64,000 nucleotides of DNA from Mycolicibacterium peregrinum (GCF_002102345.1 NZ_LQPP01000015.1:124001-188000), one strand, 5' to 3'. Shown: positions 31,662-40,896, counted from the stretch's first letter. Notes: a model not told the origin generated them from the letters alone. Numbers and translations: made by a program.

Positions 31662-32594
31662 GTGAGCATTCGCGAGCGCCGGCTCATCAATGGGGCGCCG
31701 AGCCGAGTACGGTCCACCTTCCTGTCGTATTTGGCGTTGACCAAGCCGCGTGTGATCGAGTTGTTGCTGGTCACCACCATTCCGGCCATGTTGCTGGCCG
31801 AACGGGGCACGGTTGACCCGCTGCTGATCCTCAACACCCTGATCGGCGGCATGCTTGCCGCAGCAGGCGCCAACACGCTCAACTGTGTGGCCGACGCCGA
31901 CATCGACAAGGTGATGAAGCGCACCGCCCGCCGCCCGTTGGCCCAGGCCTCCGTGCCGACGCGGCATGCACTGATCTTCGGGCTGGTGCTGTCGGTGACG
32001 TCGTTCTGCTGGCTGACCTGGACGTCGAACCTGCTGTCCGGGGTGCTGGCCGTGGCCACCATCGCGTTCTACGTCTTCGTCTACACCCTGCTGCTCAAAC
32101 GCCGCACCTCCCAGAACGTGGTGTGGGGTGGAGCGGCCGGTTGCATGCCGGTGATGATCGGCTGGTCCGCGGTGACCGGCACCATCCAGTGGCCGGCGGT
32201 GGTGATGTTCCTGATCATCTTCTTCTGGACGCCGCCACACACGTGGGCACTCGCGATGCGTTACAAGGACGACTACAAGGCGGCCGGCGTGCCGATGTTG
32301 CCCGCCGTGGCCACCGAGCGCCAGGTCACCCGCCAGATCCTGATCTACACCTGGTTGACGGTCCTCACCACGCTGGCGCTGGCGCTGGCCACCGGATGGC
32401 TGTACGGCGCTGTTGCCCTACTGGCGGGCGCCTGGTTCCTGGTGATGGCGCACCAGCTGTACTCCGGAGTGAAGCGTGGTGAGCCGGTGAAGCCACTGCG
32501 GTTGTTCCTGCAGTCGAACAACTACCTGGCCGTTGTGTTCTGTGCGTTGGCCATTGACTCGGCGCTGGCGCTGCCGACGCTTTTCGGTCACTAG
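31662..32594 (+). CDS. ctaB: protoheme IX farnesyltransferase (haem O synthase)
   Basis: An integral membrane prenyltransferase that attaches farnesyl to haem b, giving haem O for cytochrome aa3 oxidase. 310 residues with about nine helices. The first Asp-rich motif [19 protein letters not shown] and the second, [19 protein letters not shown], bind Mg-farnesyl diphosphate. GTG start with GAGGAG upstream. CtaA, the next enzyme, is encoded at 36398 on the other strand. Confidence 0.96.
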   Translation: MSIRERRLINGAPSRVRSTFLSYLALTKPRVIELLLVTTIPAMLLAERGTVDPLLILNTLIGGMLAAAGANTLNCVADADIDKVMKRTARRPLAQASVPTRHALIFGLVLSVTSFCWLTWTSNLLSGVLAVATIAFYVFVYTLLLKRRTSQNVVWGGAAGCMPVMIGWSAVTGTIQWPAVVMFLIIFFWTPPHTWALAMRYKDDYKAAGVPMLPAVATERQVTRQILIYTWLTVLTTLALALATGWLYGAVALLAGAWFLVMAHQLYSGVKRGEPVKPLRLFLQSNNYLAVVFCALAIDSALALPTLFGH

Positions 32595-32642
32595 GTCCAC
32601 GAACCCGCTGTCCGCACCTGTGGGGTGTGGCAGCGTTGTGGC

Positions 32643-33599
32643 ATGACCGAATCGGTGAGTCCCGACAACTTCGCACGTGCCGAATCCGACCTGTACTTCG
32701 CCAACATCGTCAACGACGGCGGTTTCGGACAGTTCTTTCACAACCGTGAGATGAGCTCGATCGAGCATCAGATCGTCATCCGGCAGAACCGCGACACCCT
32801 GTACTCGGCGGCGGTGTTCGATCTCGATGCCGGGCCGGTCACCATCACGCTGCCCGAGTGTGCCGGCCGGTTCATGTCCCTGCAGATCATCAGCGAAGAC
32901 CACTACACCACCAACGTCGTCTACGCGCCTGCCGAGCTGACGTTCAGTCGCGATTCGGTCGACAGTCGCTACGCGGCAGCGGCGGTACGCGTCCTGGCCG
33001 ATCCGGCCGACGCCGTAGACCTTGCCGCAGTGCACGCGCTGCAGGACGCGATCGTGGTCTCACAGGACGATGCGCCGGGGTTGTTCGAGATCCCGCCGTG
33101 GGATCCGGCCAGTCAGAAGACAGTTCGGGACGCACTCATCACCCTGTCCACCACCCTTGCAGATACCCGATCGATGTTCGGTCCCAGGTATGCGGTGGAG
33201 CCGGTGCGGCACCTGATCGGCTCGGCGTTCGCATGGGGCGGCAACCCGGAACGCGATGCGCTGTATCTCACCGTGGTGCCCCCGGCGAACGACGGCGCCA
33301 CAGCGCACCGGCTGACCGTAAAAGACGTCCCGGTGGACGGGTTCTGGTCCATCACGGTCTACAACAAGGACGGCTACCTCACGCCGAACGCGCAGAACGC
33401 CTATTCGGTGAACAACGTCACCGCCGTCAAGGACGCCGACGGCGCCACCACGGTGCAGTTCGGCGGCAGTGACGAAGGCGGGGCGGTGGCCAACCTGCTG
33501 CCCGTCACCGAGGGCTGGAATTACCTCGTGCGGTTGTACCGGCCGAGGCCCGAGATCCTCGACGGATCCTGGACGTTCCCCGCGGCGGAACCGGTCTAG
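32643..33599 (+). CDS. DUF1254/DUF1214 domain protein
   Basis: A 318-residue protein. The N-terminal half (FARAESDLYFANIV, VIRQNRDTLYSAAVFDLDAGPVTITLPE, RFMSLQIISEDHYT) matches DUF1254; the C-terminal half (KDVPVDGFWSITVYNKDGYL ... NLLPVTEGWNYLVRLYRP) matches DUF1214. Function is unknown. There is no signal peptide from ATG 32643; the upstream GTG adds six residues without support. Its stop overlaps that of the convergent quinone oxidoreductase in CTAG. Confidence 0.85.
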   Translation: MTESVSPDNFARAESDLYFANIVNDGGFGQFFHNREMSSIEHQIVIRQNRDTLYSAAVFDLDAGPVTITLPECAGRFMSLQIISEDHYTTNVVYAPAELTFSRDSVDSRYAAAAVRVLADPADAVDLAAVHALQDAIVVSQDDAPGLFEIPPWDPASQKTVRDALITLSTTLADTRSMFGPRYAVEPVRHLIGSAFAWGGNPERDALYLTVVPPANDGATAHRLTVKDVPVDGFWSITVYNKDGYLTPNAQNAYSVNNVTAVKDADGATTVQFGGSDEGGAVANLLPVTEGWNYLVRLYRPRPEILDGSWTFPAAEPV

Positions 33600-34582
33600 G
33601 GGACCAGCACGACCGAGCCGACGGTCTTGCGGCCCTGCAGGTCGGTGTGGGCTCGGGCCGCCTCGGCCAGCGGGTAGCGCCCACCGACGGTGATGGTGAT
33701 CGACCCGTCTGCGATGGCATTGATCAATTCGCCTGCGCGCCAGGAGAATTCGTCGGGCGTGCGGGTGTGGTGGGCCAGCGTCGGCCGGGTCAGGAACACC
33801 GAGCCCGCGGCGTTGAGCCGTTGCGGGTCCACCGGTGGCACCGGACCGCTGGCCGCGCCGAACAGCGCCAGCGTGCCACGCACCCCGAGGCTGTCCAGGC
33901 TGGCGTCGAACGTCGACGCACCGACCCCGTCATACACGGCGGCAACTCCCGCCCCGCCGGTGAGATCACGGATCTTGTCCCCGAACTCGGTCGGGTCCTC
34001 GGGGTATTCGAGGACCTCGATCGCGCCCGCCTGCCGGGACAATTCGGCCTTCTCCGGAGTCGAGGCGGTCGTGATCACCCGGGTGCCGATGCTGGTGGCC
34101 CATTGGGTGAGGATCAGGCCGACGCCGCCCGCCCCGGCATGCACCAGCACGGTGTCGTTCGGCTGTACCGGATAGGTGGACTTGATCAGGTAGTGCGCGG
34201 TCATGCCCTTCAGCAGAGCTGAGGCGATTGCGTCGGGAGCCACACCTTCGGGCACATAGGCGACGAAATCAGCTGGGGCAATACAGAGGTCGGCATAGGC
34301 GCCGATCGCATTGGCGGTGACCACGCGGTCACCGACAGCCAGCGCGGCCACGTCGTCGCCGACGGCGGCGACCGTGCCGCAGACTTCGGACCCGACGACG
34401 AACGGCAGGTCACGCGGATACAACCCGGACCGGAAGTAGGTGTCGATGAAGTTGACGCCGATGGCCTCGGCCTTGATCAGGACCTCGCCGGGTCCCGGGG
34501 CGGGCTCGGGCCGTTCGACGTAGCTCAGGACTTCGGGTCCGCCGGTCTCGGCAACTTCGATGGCATACACGCCATCCATCAT
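33596..34582 (-). CDS. qor: zinc-independent quinone oxidoreductase / MDR family
   Basis: A 328-residue NADPH:quinone reductase-like MDR protein (Rv1454c position). It has the GroES-like N-terminal domain (EVLIKAEAIGVNFIDTYFRSGLYP), the coenzyme motif HAGAGGVGLILTQWA, and DGVGASTFDASLDSL. The zinc-binding cysteines of alcohol dehydrogenases are absent. Two adjacent ATGs (34582, 34579) are possible starts, and a GTG lies six bases further upstream. The divergent ATP-grasp gene begins about 20 bases away, so the two promoters overlap. Confidence 0.92.
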   Translation of the reverse strand: MMDGVYAIEVAETGGPEVLSYVERPEPAPGPGEVLIKAEAIGVNFIDTYFRSGLYPRDLPFVVGSEVCGTVAAVGDDVAALAVGDRVVTANAIGAYADLCIAPADFVAYVPEGVAPDAIASALLKGMTAHYLIKSTYPVQPNDTVLVHAGAGGVGLILTQWATSIGTRVITTASTPEKAELSRQAGAIEVLEYPEDPTEFGDKIRDLTGGAGVAAVYDGVGASTFDASLDSLGVRGTLALFGAASGPVPPVDPQRLNAAGSVFLTRPTLAHHTRTPDEFSWRAGELINAIADGSITITVGGRYPLAEAARAHTDLQGRKTVGSVVLVP

Positions 34583-34589
34583 CCACACC

Positions 34590-34595
34590 TATCAT
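34590..34595 (+). promoter_or_regulatory. -10 element of ATP-grasp gene, leaderless geometry
   Basis: TATCAT, seven bases before GTG 34603, lying in the tiny gap to the divergent qor gene. Confidence 0.5.
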
Positions 34596-34602
34596 CGCGG
34601 GG

Positions 34603-35541
34603 GTGAAGCTCGCCCGTCCGGATGTGTTCCATCCCCGCATCGTGTTGGCCGGCTGCGCGGCACTGCCCGACGGTGACGGCGACGACGCCGGCCTGGTGAC
34701 GGCGCTGCGTAACCGCGGTCTGCATGCCCGCTGGCTGTCCTGGGACGACCCGGCCACCCTCGACGCCGACCTGGTGGTCCTGCGGGCCACCTGGGACTAC
34801 GCCGAGCGTCTCGAGGAGTTCCTGTCATGGACGCGCTCGGTGCGTCACCTGATCAACCCGCCGGGTGTCGTGGCGTGGAATACCGACAAGCGCTACCTCG
34901 ACGATCTGCACAGCATGGGGATTCCGGTGGTCCCGACCGGATACTTCGCGGTCGGTGAACAGGTCGTCGTGCCCGACGGTGAAGTGGTGGTGAAGCCCGC
35001 GGTCGGTGCGGGCTCGGCCGGGGCGCAACGCTTCGTCGACGCCTCCGAGGCCGTGGCCCATGCGGCGGCACTGCACGCCACGGGGCGCGCCGTGTTGGTG
35101 CAACCGTACGACCACCGGATCGCCGACGGCGAGACCGCACTGGTGTTCCTGGGCGGCAAGGAGTCCCATACATTCACCAAGGGACCGATACTGCCCCCGG
35201 CTGGACAGTCACCCGCGTTCGAGGAGACCGGCACCTACGCCGAGGAGTCGTTGTCGCCGGCCGATCCTGACGACAAGGTGTGGCGGGTCGGGCGCCTGGC
35301 GATCGACGCGGTGATCCGGTCGTTCTACCTTCAGCCCGAGGAGTTGGTGTACGCCCGTGTCGACGTGATCGGCGGCCCGGAAGATCCTCGCGTGCTGGAG
35401 CTGGAGCTGGTCGAGCCAGGGCTGGGTTTCCGGCAGCTCGATCAGGTCGCTCGGGAAGACGCCGAGCGGCGGTTCGCCGTCTGTGTGGAGGGCGCGCTCG
35501 AACGGTTCGGCCTGGGCCCCTTGTCGCACCGCGGTTTCTGA
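34603..35541 (+). CDS. ATP-grasp domain protein (Rv1455-type)
   Basis: A 312-residue protein with ATP-grasp features: NPPGVVAWNTDKRYLDDLHSMGIPVVPTGYF (pre-grasp and N-lobe), EVVVKPAVGAGSAGAQRF (phosphate-binding loop), VLVQPYDH, and ELELVEPGLGFRQLD with the Mg-binding Glu residues. Such enzymes join an acyl-phosphate to an amine or thiol (glutathione synthetase-like). The substrate is unknown. The GTG start has a leaderless -10. The gene is conserved beside qor in mycobacteria. Confidence 0.85.
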   Translation: MKLARPDVFHPRIVLAGCAALPDGDGDDAGLVTALRNRGLHARWLSWDDPATLDADLVVLRATWDYAERLEEFLSWTRSVRHLINPPGVVAWNTDKRYLDDLHSMGIPVVPTGYFAVGEQVVVPDGEVVVKPAVGAGSAGAQRFVDASEAVAHAAALHATGRAVLVQPYDHRIADGETALVFLGGKESHTFTKGPILPPAGQSPAFEETGTYAEESLSPADPDDKVWRVGRLAIDAVIRSFYLQPEELVYARVDVIGGPEDPRVLELELVEPGLGFRQLDQVAREDAERRFAVCVEGALERFGLGPLSHRGF

Positions 35542-35564
35542 CCTCCACATGACCTGGCCGCCCC

Positions 35565-35570
35565 TAGAGT
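35565..35570 (+). promoter_or_regulatory. -10 element of SDR gene, leaderless geometry
   Basis: TAGAGT exactly seven bases before the SDR ATG, in the short gap after the ATP-grasp gene. Confidence 0.45.
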
Positions 35571-35577
35571 CGGCCCG

Positions 35578-36381
35578 ATGGACACCTTTGAAGGACGGGG
35601 CGCCGTGGTCACCGGCGGCGCGAGCGGCATCGGCCTGGCAGCGGCGCGGCAGTTCGCCGCGCGGGGCGCCAGGGTCGTGCTGGCCGACCACGACGCAGCG
35701 GCGCTCGACCGAGCCGTCACACAATTGCGGTCCGAGGGGCACGACGCTCACGGCGTGTCGTGCGATGTCCGCGAGCTCGAACAGGTCACCCACCTCGCCG
35801 ACGAGGCCTTCCGGCTGCTCGGCGCCGTGCACGTGGTGTTCAACAACGCCGGTGTGGCCGTTGACGGCCCGGTCGCACAGATGACCCACGACGACTGGCA
35901 TTTCGTCCTTGACGTCGACCTGTGGGGGCCGATTCACGGTGTCGAGGCGTTTCTGCCCCGACTCATCGAGCAGGGCCAGGGCGGACATCTGCTGTTCACC
36001 GCGTCCTTCGCCGGGCTGGTCCCCAACGTCGGCCTCGGCGCGTATTGCGTGGCCAAGTACGGTGTGGTCGCACTGGCCGAGGTCCTCGCCCGTGAGGTCG
36101 GCAACGACGGCATCGGTGTTTCGGTGTTGTGCCCGATGATGGTGGGCACCAACCTTCTTGCCACGTCGGCGCGAGCGCGCGGAGAGGTGGTCGAGGATCA
36201 CCTCATCACCGGCGACGACGTTCTCGACGTCGAAGAGGTTGCCCGGCTCACCGCCGAGGCGGTTCTTGCCGATCGGCTGTATGTGCTGACGCACGAGGCG
36301 TCGCGAACGTCGATCCGCCGCAGATTCGATCGGATCGACGCGACGTTCGACGCACAGAGCGCCGCCGGGTGGAACCACTGA
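35578..36381 (+). CDS. short-chain dehydrogenase/reductase
   Basis: A 267-residue classical SDR. TGGASGIGLAAARQF binds NAD(P); NNAGVAV and the catalytic Tyr-Lys of YCVAKYG, with Ser in TASFAG upstream, complete the active site. The acidic ADHD after the second strand suggests NAD preference. The substrate is unknown. It starts 36 bases after the ATP-grasp gene and converges on ctaA. Confidence 0.92.
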   Translation: MDTFEGRGAVVTGGASGIGLAAARQFAARGARVVLADHDAAALDRAVTQLRSEGHDAHGVSCDVRELEQVTHLADEAFRLLGAVHVVFNNAGVAVDGPVAQMTHDDWHFVLDVDLWGPIHGVEAFLPRLIEQGQGGHLLFTASFAGLVPNVGLGAYCVAKYGVVALAEVLAREVGNDGIGVSVLCPMMVGTNLLATSARARGEVVEDHLITGDDVLDVEEVARLTAEAVLADRLYVLTHEASRTSIRRRFDRIDATFDAQSAAGWNH

Positions 36382-36397
36382 CGCGGACAGGACCCGA

Positions 36398-37345
36398 CTA
36401 GTTGCCGGCCGGGACGCGCTCACGCATCGAGGCCCACAGCGCCGCGGTCGCCGCGGTACAGGTGGCCGCACCGGCGACGTGGACGGCGACCAGGACGGCG
36501 GGAACGCCGGTGTAGAACTGCACGATCCCGACGAGCCCCTGCGCGCACACCAGCACCACCAGGACGGCGAGCCGGATCATGACCGGTCGAGACGCGCGCA
36601 CCGCGGTGAGGCCGAATCCCAGCGCGACGATCAGGGACAGGTAGGCGACCAGCAGCGACGAATGCATGTGCACCAACGTGGTGATCTCGACCTCAAGACG
36701 CGGCACCACGCGGTCGAGGCTCTTGTCCCCGGCGTGCGGACCGGCGCCCGTCACGAGCGTGCCTGTCACCAGGACGGCGGCCAGGACGATCGCACTCAGG
36801 ACGGTCAACTGCCGCAACGGTTTCGGCACGGTCGCGGTGGGCGCGCCGTCGTCGGGTTGACCGATCTTGACGAACAGCAGCACCGCGAGCCACACCATCG
36901 CCATGGAGGCGAGCAGGTGGATGGCCACGGTCCACCACAGCAGGCCGGTCCGCACCGTGATGCCGCCGATGATGGCCTGGACCACGGTGGAGGCCGGCAT
37001 CAGCCAGGCGTAGATCAGCACCTCTCGGCGGCGACGGGCCCGGGTCACGGCCAGGACGGCCGCAATGGCGGTCAGCACCACCAGGAAGGTGATCATCCGG
37101 TTGCCGAACTCGACCACCTGATGCACGACGGCGACCTCGGCGTGCGGGACGGGGGTGAAGCTGCCCGGGAAGCATTGGGGCCAGGTGGGGCAGCCCAGGC
37201 CGGACGCGGTGACGCGCACGATCGCCCCGGTGACCGAGATGCCGCCCTGGGTGAGGATCACCAGGAATGCGATCAGGCGCTGGACCCGGAGACTTGGCAG
37301 GGGCAGCAGGTCGACCAATCGCTGGAAAGCTGTTCCGCCGGGCAC
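36398..37345 (-). CDS. ctaA: haem A synthase (COX15/CtaA)
   Basis: An integral membrane enzyme oxidising the methyl group of haem O to give haem A. 315 residues, about eight helices. GAIVRVTASGLGCPTWPQCFPG carries the conserved Glu-free actinobacterial loop with paired Cys; haem-ligand His residues occur in HQVVEFGNR, IHLLASMA, HMHSSLL and VHVAGAA. GTG start with a -10 (TACGAT) six bases upstream inside an inverted-repeat array. Confidence 0.95.
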   Translation of the reverse strand: MPGGTAFQRLVDLLPLPSLRVQRLIAFLVILTQGGISVTGAIVRVTASGLGCPTWPQCFPGSFTPVPHAEVAVVHQVVEFGNRMITFLVVLTAIAAVLAVTRARRRREVLIYAWLMPASTVVQAIIGGITVRTGLLWWTVAIHLLASMAMVWLAVLLFVKIGQPDDGAPTATVPKPLRQLTVLSAIVLAAVLVTGTLVTGAGPHAGDKSLDRVVPRLEVEITTLVHMHSSLLVAYLSLIVALGFGLTAVRASRPVMIRLAVLVVLVCAQGLVGIVQFYTGVPAVLVAVHVAGAATCTAATAALWASMRERVPAGN

Positions 37346-37351
37346 GGCCTG

Positions 37352-37357
37352 ATCGTA
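37352..37357 (-). promoter_or_regulatory. -10 element of ctaA
   Basis: TACGAT on the minus strand, six bases before the ctaA GTG; it overlaps the first arm of the neighbouring dyad. Confidence 0.5.
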
Positions 37358-37383
37358 GTTGATCAGGAACTACAACCTGTAGT
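37355..37383. promoter_or_regulatory. overlapping inverted repeats at the ctaA promoter
   Basis: GTAGTT - 7 bases - AACTAC and ACTACA - 3 bases - TGTAGT share their middle arm, so either two adjacent operators or alternative hairpins are possible. They cover the -10 and the region just upstream of ctaA. Confidence 0.6.
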
Positions 37384-37397
37384 AGGGCCGGTGTGGA

Positions 37398-38180
37398 TCA
37401 GGTGAACCGGAACCAGCGCAGCGCGCAGATCGCGGCGACGGCGCCCCAGACCACCAGCACGGCCACACCGAACCAGTCCATCGACAGCGTCATCGCCTGG
37501 GTCAGGGACTCGGTGAGGGCTCCCGACGGCGTCAGCCGGGCCGCCCAGCGCAGAGCCGACGGCACCGGGCCACCTTCGAGGGTCAGCGCGCCCAGGCCGG
37601 CGAACACGAACCACAGCAGGTTCGCCAGCGCCAGCACGATCTCGGCCTTGAGGGTGCCGCCGAGCAGCAACCCCAGCGCGGCGAAGGTGGCCGTGCCCAG
37701 CGCGATGATCACCGCACCGAGCGCCAGCCCCAGCGGCGAAGGCCGCCAACCCAACGCAAAACCGATGGCGCCCAACAAGATTGCCTGCAAGAAAACGACA
37801 GTGACGACCGCCAGTGACTTGCCGGCGATGATTCCCCACACCGGAAGCGCGGTCGCGCCCAGCCGTTTCAGGGCGCCGTAGCGACGGTCGAAGGCCACCG
37901 CGATGGCCTGCCCGGTAAATGCCGTGGAGATCAGGGCCAGCGCCATGATCGCCGGGGTGAAGGTCCCGGCCCGGTCGTCGCCGAACGAGCCCAACGGCAG
38001 CAGCGTCATCCCGACCAGCAGCGTGATCGGGATGAACATGGTCAAGAGCAGCTGTTCGCCGTTGCGCAGCAGCAGCTTCAATTCCAGCTGGTACTGCGCG
38101 GCGAGCATCGCCGGCACCTTGGCTGGACGGGGATCGGGGGAGAAGGTGCCCGGGGCGAACCGGTTCGGAGCGCTCGTCAT
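37398..38180 (-). CDS. ABC-2 type transporter permease (Rv1457c-type)
   Basis: A 260-residue ABC-2 permease with about six helices. It begins with a hydrophilic N-terminus (MTSAPNRFAPGTF), then LAAQYQLELKLLLRNGEQLLLTMFIP, typical of ABC-2 exporters such as drug or polysaccharide exporters. ATG overlaps the ATPase stop (ATGA). It pairs with the upstream ATPase. The longer frame upstream is a shadow of the ATPase gene. Confidence 0.92.
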   Translation of the reverse strand: MTSAPNRFAPGTFSPDPRPAKVPAMLAAQYQLELKLLLRNGEQLLLTMFIPITLLVGMTLLPLGSFGDDRAGTFTPAIMALALISTAFTGQAIAVAFDRRYGALKRLGATALPVWGIIAGKSLAVVTVVFLQAILLGAIGFALGWRPSPLGLALGAVIIALGTATFAALGLLLGGTLKAEIVLALANLLWFVFAGLGALTLEGGPVPSALRWAARLTPSGALTESLTQAMTLSMDWFGVAVLVVWGAVAAICALRWFRFT

Positions 38181-39109
38181 GACCGCAGCTCCCGTCCTGT
38201 GAGGTCGAGGAATACATCTTCGAGACTGCGCTGCTCCACCCGCATGCCGGTGGCCAGCACATTGAGCCGGGCACACCACGCCGTGACGGTGGCCAATACC
38301 TGCGGGTCGATGTGCCCCTCGACCAGGTACTCGCCGGGTGCCGTCTCGGTGGCCTTGTATTTCTCCGGCAGGGCAGCGGCGAGCAGGGACAGGTCGAGCT
38401 TGCGCGGCGCACTGAAACGCAGCTGATTCTCGGCACCGCTGTGGGTCAGCTCGGCCGGTGTGCCGGTGGCGACCGCCACGCCATGATCGATGATCACGAT
38501 CCGATCCGCGAGTTCCTCGGCCTCGGCGAGGTGATGGGTGGTCAGTACGACCGTCACGCCGTCCCGGCGCAGCGCATCGATCAACTCCCACACCACAATT
38601 CGGGCGTGGGCGTCCATCCCTGCGGTTGGCTCGTCGAGGAACACCAGCTCTGGGCGACCCACCACCGCGCAGGCCAGCGCCAGGCGCTGTTGCTGGCCGC
38701 CCGACAGTCGCCGGTAGGTGGTGCGGGCGGATTCGGTCAGGCCGAGGGTGTCCATCAACCAGGCCGGATCGAGAGGATCGGCAGCGTAGGAGGCCACGAG
38801 ATCGAGCATTTCGCCCGCTTTCGCCGCGGGGTACCCGCCGCCGCCCTGCAGCATCACGCCGATCCGCTCACGGAGTTGGGCGTTGTCGGCGACGGGATCC
38901 AACCCGAGGATCTCGACGCGGCCGTCGTCGGGGCGGATGAATCCCTCGCACATCTCGACGGTGGTGGTCTTGCCTGCGCCGTTGGGGCCGAGCAGGGCCA
39001 GCACCTCGGCGCGCTGCACTTCGAGGTCCAAATTGGACACCGCCGTCGTCGCGCCGTAGCGCTTGCTGACGCCGCGGAGCAGCACCGGTTGATCAGAACG
39101 CGAGGTCAC
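38177..39109 (-). CDS. ABC transporter ATPase (Rv1458c-type)
   Basis: A 310-residue ATPase of the DrrA/CcmA type. Walker A GPNGAGKTTTVEM (about 40), signature LSGGQQQRLALA, Walker B LVFLDEPTAGMD and H-loop TTHHLAEAEEL are all intact. GTG 39109 overlaps the mptB stop and the 3' end overlaps the permease, so mptB, ATPase and permease should be made together. Linkage to mannan synthesis suggests envelope export, but this is inference. Confidence 0.93.
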   Translation of the reverse strand: MTSRSDQPVLLRGVSKRYGATTAVSNLDLEVQRAEVLALLGPNGAGKTTTVEMCEGFIRPDDGRVEILGLDPVADNAQLRERIGVMLQGGGGYPAAKAGEMLDLVASYAADPLDPAWLMDTLGLTESARTTYRRLSGGQQQRLALACAVVGRPELVFLDEPTAGMDAHARIVVWELIDALRRDGVTVVLTTHHLAEAEELADRIVIIDHGVAVATGTPAELTHSGAENQLRFSAPRKLDLSLLAAALPEKYKATETAPGEYLVEGHIDPQVLATVTAWCARLNVLATGMRVEQRSLEDVFLDLTGRELRS

Positions 39110-40782
39110 GGGGATTCAGCGTAGGCGTCGGGGGATTGCGTAGGTGTCGGCGGTGCGTCCGTGTCGGTGTCGCGTGACGCGCGCCACGGTAGCCGGCGCC
39201 AGGTAATGCCGATCAGGATCAGCACGATCAACGTGCTGGCCAGTGTGGCCATCACGATCTGGAACAGCGTGAACCGGTCACCGTTGGCCGTCGGACCGAA
39301 TATCCCGACGACCAGGGTGATGGCGATCGTCGACCCGCGGAACCCGGGCCGGGTGGCCCATGCGGCCAGCGGGATCACCGCCCACAGCAGGTACCACGGT
39401 TGCACCACCGGGAACAGCAGGATGGTTCCGCCCAAGGCGACGCCCAATCCGCCCACGGGGTGCAGCCGGCCGCGCATCACGGCCAACAACAGCCAGCTGA
39501 CCAGGATCGCGATCAGGAAGACACCGATGGCGCGGGTCAGGGCGAGCACTGCGGTGGTGTGGTCGCCGAGCCCCAGCAAGATGCCGACCTGGCCGGTGCC
39601 CAATGCCAGCAGGGTTGGCGGCGACATCCAGCTGCGCACGACGTTGGCGGTGCCGAGGGTGGACAGCCAGCCGAAGCCGAGCCCGCTGGCCCAGCCGATC
39701 AGGCCCATCACGGCCAGTGAGATCACGCCGAGCGGGACACTGGCCACGAAGAACGCCTTGATCGTGCCGCCCAGGCGCCAGGCGAGTGCCATCGCGACGA
39801 ACCCGAGTGCGAGCAACGACGGCAGCTTGACCTGCGAGGACAACGTGATGAGGACGGTGCCGAACAGCAGCATCCCCGCGGGATACCAGCGGTCCCAGTC
39901 CTCGCGTGACTGTGGCCAGGTCAGCGGCCGGGGGAGCAGCGGTGCCGCGGCGTCGATGCCCCGCAGCGCGAACTCGGTCCCCGCCAGCATCAGGCCGAGC
40001 ATCAGCGCCTCGTTGTGAATACCGGCCACCAGATGCATGAACAGCAGCGGATTACATGCGCCGAGCCACAGTGCGCTGACCTCGGCGACGCCGCAGCGCC
40101 GGGCCAGCCGGGGCGTCGCCCACACGATGAGCCCGACACCGAGCAGCACCACGGCGCGGTGACACAGCACGGCGGCGACGATGTTTTCGCCGGTCAGCGC
40201 AGAGATGCTCTCGCCGATCCACAGGAACAGCGGTCCGTACGGGGCCGGGGTCTCGCGCCACAGACTTGGTACCGACAACGTGAACACGTGATCGAGGCCG
40301 AGGCCGGTCGCCGGACCGACCTGATAGGGGTTGAGCCCGATGTACCCGATCTCACTCTGGGCCAGGTAGGAGTAGACGTCCTTGCTGTACATCGGGGGCG
40401 CGATCAGCAGCGGGATGGCCCACAGCAACAGTGTGCGGTCGAGCTGGCTGCGTGACATCCGGCGGGGGCCGAGAGCGAAGCGTCCGAGCATCAGCCAGGC
40501 CAGCGCCATCATCACCGCACCGGTGGTGGTCATGGTCAGAGACACGGTCTGGATGCGGGACGGCAGGTTGAGCAGCCGCACGCCGAACGTCGGATCCTGC
40601 ACCACGGGACGGGCGCCGGCGCCGAGGGCGCCGATCGCCATCAGTACGGTGCCGGTGGCACCGAAAAGCCGGGTGCGACGCAGCGCGACGACCTCGGCGG
40701 GGTTGAGTGGGGATCCGACTGTGCGTTCGTCGCCGTGCCACCGGGCGATCGATGTGCTGAAGGTCGACAGGCGGCTTGCCAT
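39106..40782 (-). CDS. mptB: alpha-(1->6)-mannosyltransferase MptB (GT-C)
   Basis: A polyprenyl-phosphomannose-dependent GT-C glycosyltransferase starting the alpha-1,6-mannan core of lipomannan in corynebacteria; mycobacterial Rv1459c is its homologue. 558 residues with at least 12 hydrophobic helices. The GT-C signature is visible in the first large loop (PPMYSKDVYSYLAQSEIGYIGLNPY). A TACGCT -10 six bases before the ATG supports the start and a leaderless mRNA. It is divergent from sufR with a 110-base gap. Confidence 0.92.
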   Translation of the reverse strand: MASRLSTFSTSIARWHGDERTVGSPLNPAEVVALRRTRLFGATGTVLMAIGALGAGARPVVQDPTFGVRLLNLPSRIQTVSLTMTTTGAVMMALAWLMLGRFALGPRRMSRSQLDRTLLLWAIPLLIAPPMYSKDVYSYLAQSEIGYIGLNPYQVGPATGLGLDHVFTLSVPSLWRETPAPYGPLFLWIGESISALTGENIVAAVLCHRAVVLLGVGLIVWATPRLARRCGVAEVSALWLGACNPLLFMHLVAGIHNEALMLGLMLAGTEFALRGIDAAAPLLPRPLTWPQSREDWDRWYPAGMLLFGTVLITLSSQVKLPSLLALGFVAMALAWRLGGTIKAFFVASVPLGVISLAVMGLIGWASGLGFGWLSTLGTANVVRSWMSPPTLLALGTGQVGILLGLGDHTTAVLALTRAIGVFLIAILVSWLLLAVMRGRLHPVGGLGVALGGTILLFPVVQPWYLLWAVIPLAAWATRPGFRGSTIAITLVVGIFGPTANGDRFTLFQIVMATLASTLIVLILIGITWRRLPWRASRDTDTDAPPTPTQSPDAYAESP

Positions 40783-40788
40783 CAGGGC

Positions 40789-40794
40789 AGCGTA
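40789..40794 (-). promoter_or_regulatory. -10 element of mptB
   Basis: TACGCT on the minus strand, six bases before the mptB ATG; it supports this start as leaderless. Confidence 0.45.
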
Positions 40795-40879
40795 ACCGTC
40801 GGCCGCGGCGGTCTTCGTCGGGCAACGGTGGCCCAGGTCACGTAAGGGTGCCCTTGGTAGATCCCTGGGCGGAATTCCG

Positions 40880-40896
40880 TCACAATGGTGTTGTGA
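40880..40896. promoter_or_regulatory. SufR operator candidate
   Basis: Perfect inverted repeat TCACAA - 5 bases - TTGTGA, covering a CACAAT -10-like hexamer and the sufR GTG itself (40893). Its position implies that SufR represses its own leaderless promoter and hence the whole suf operon. From memory, a dyad of similar half-sites (CACT/TGTGA type with a 5-base spacer) was reported for M. tuberculosis SufR. Confidence 0.7.
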
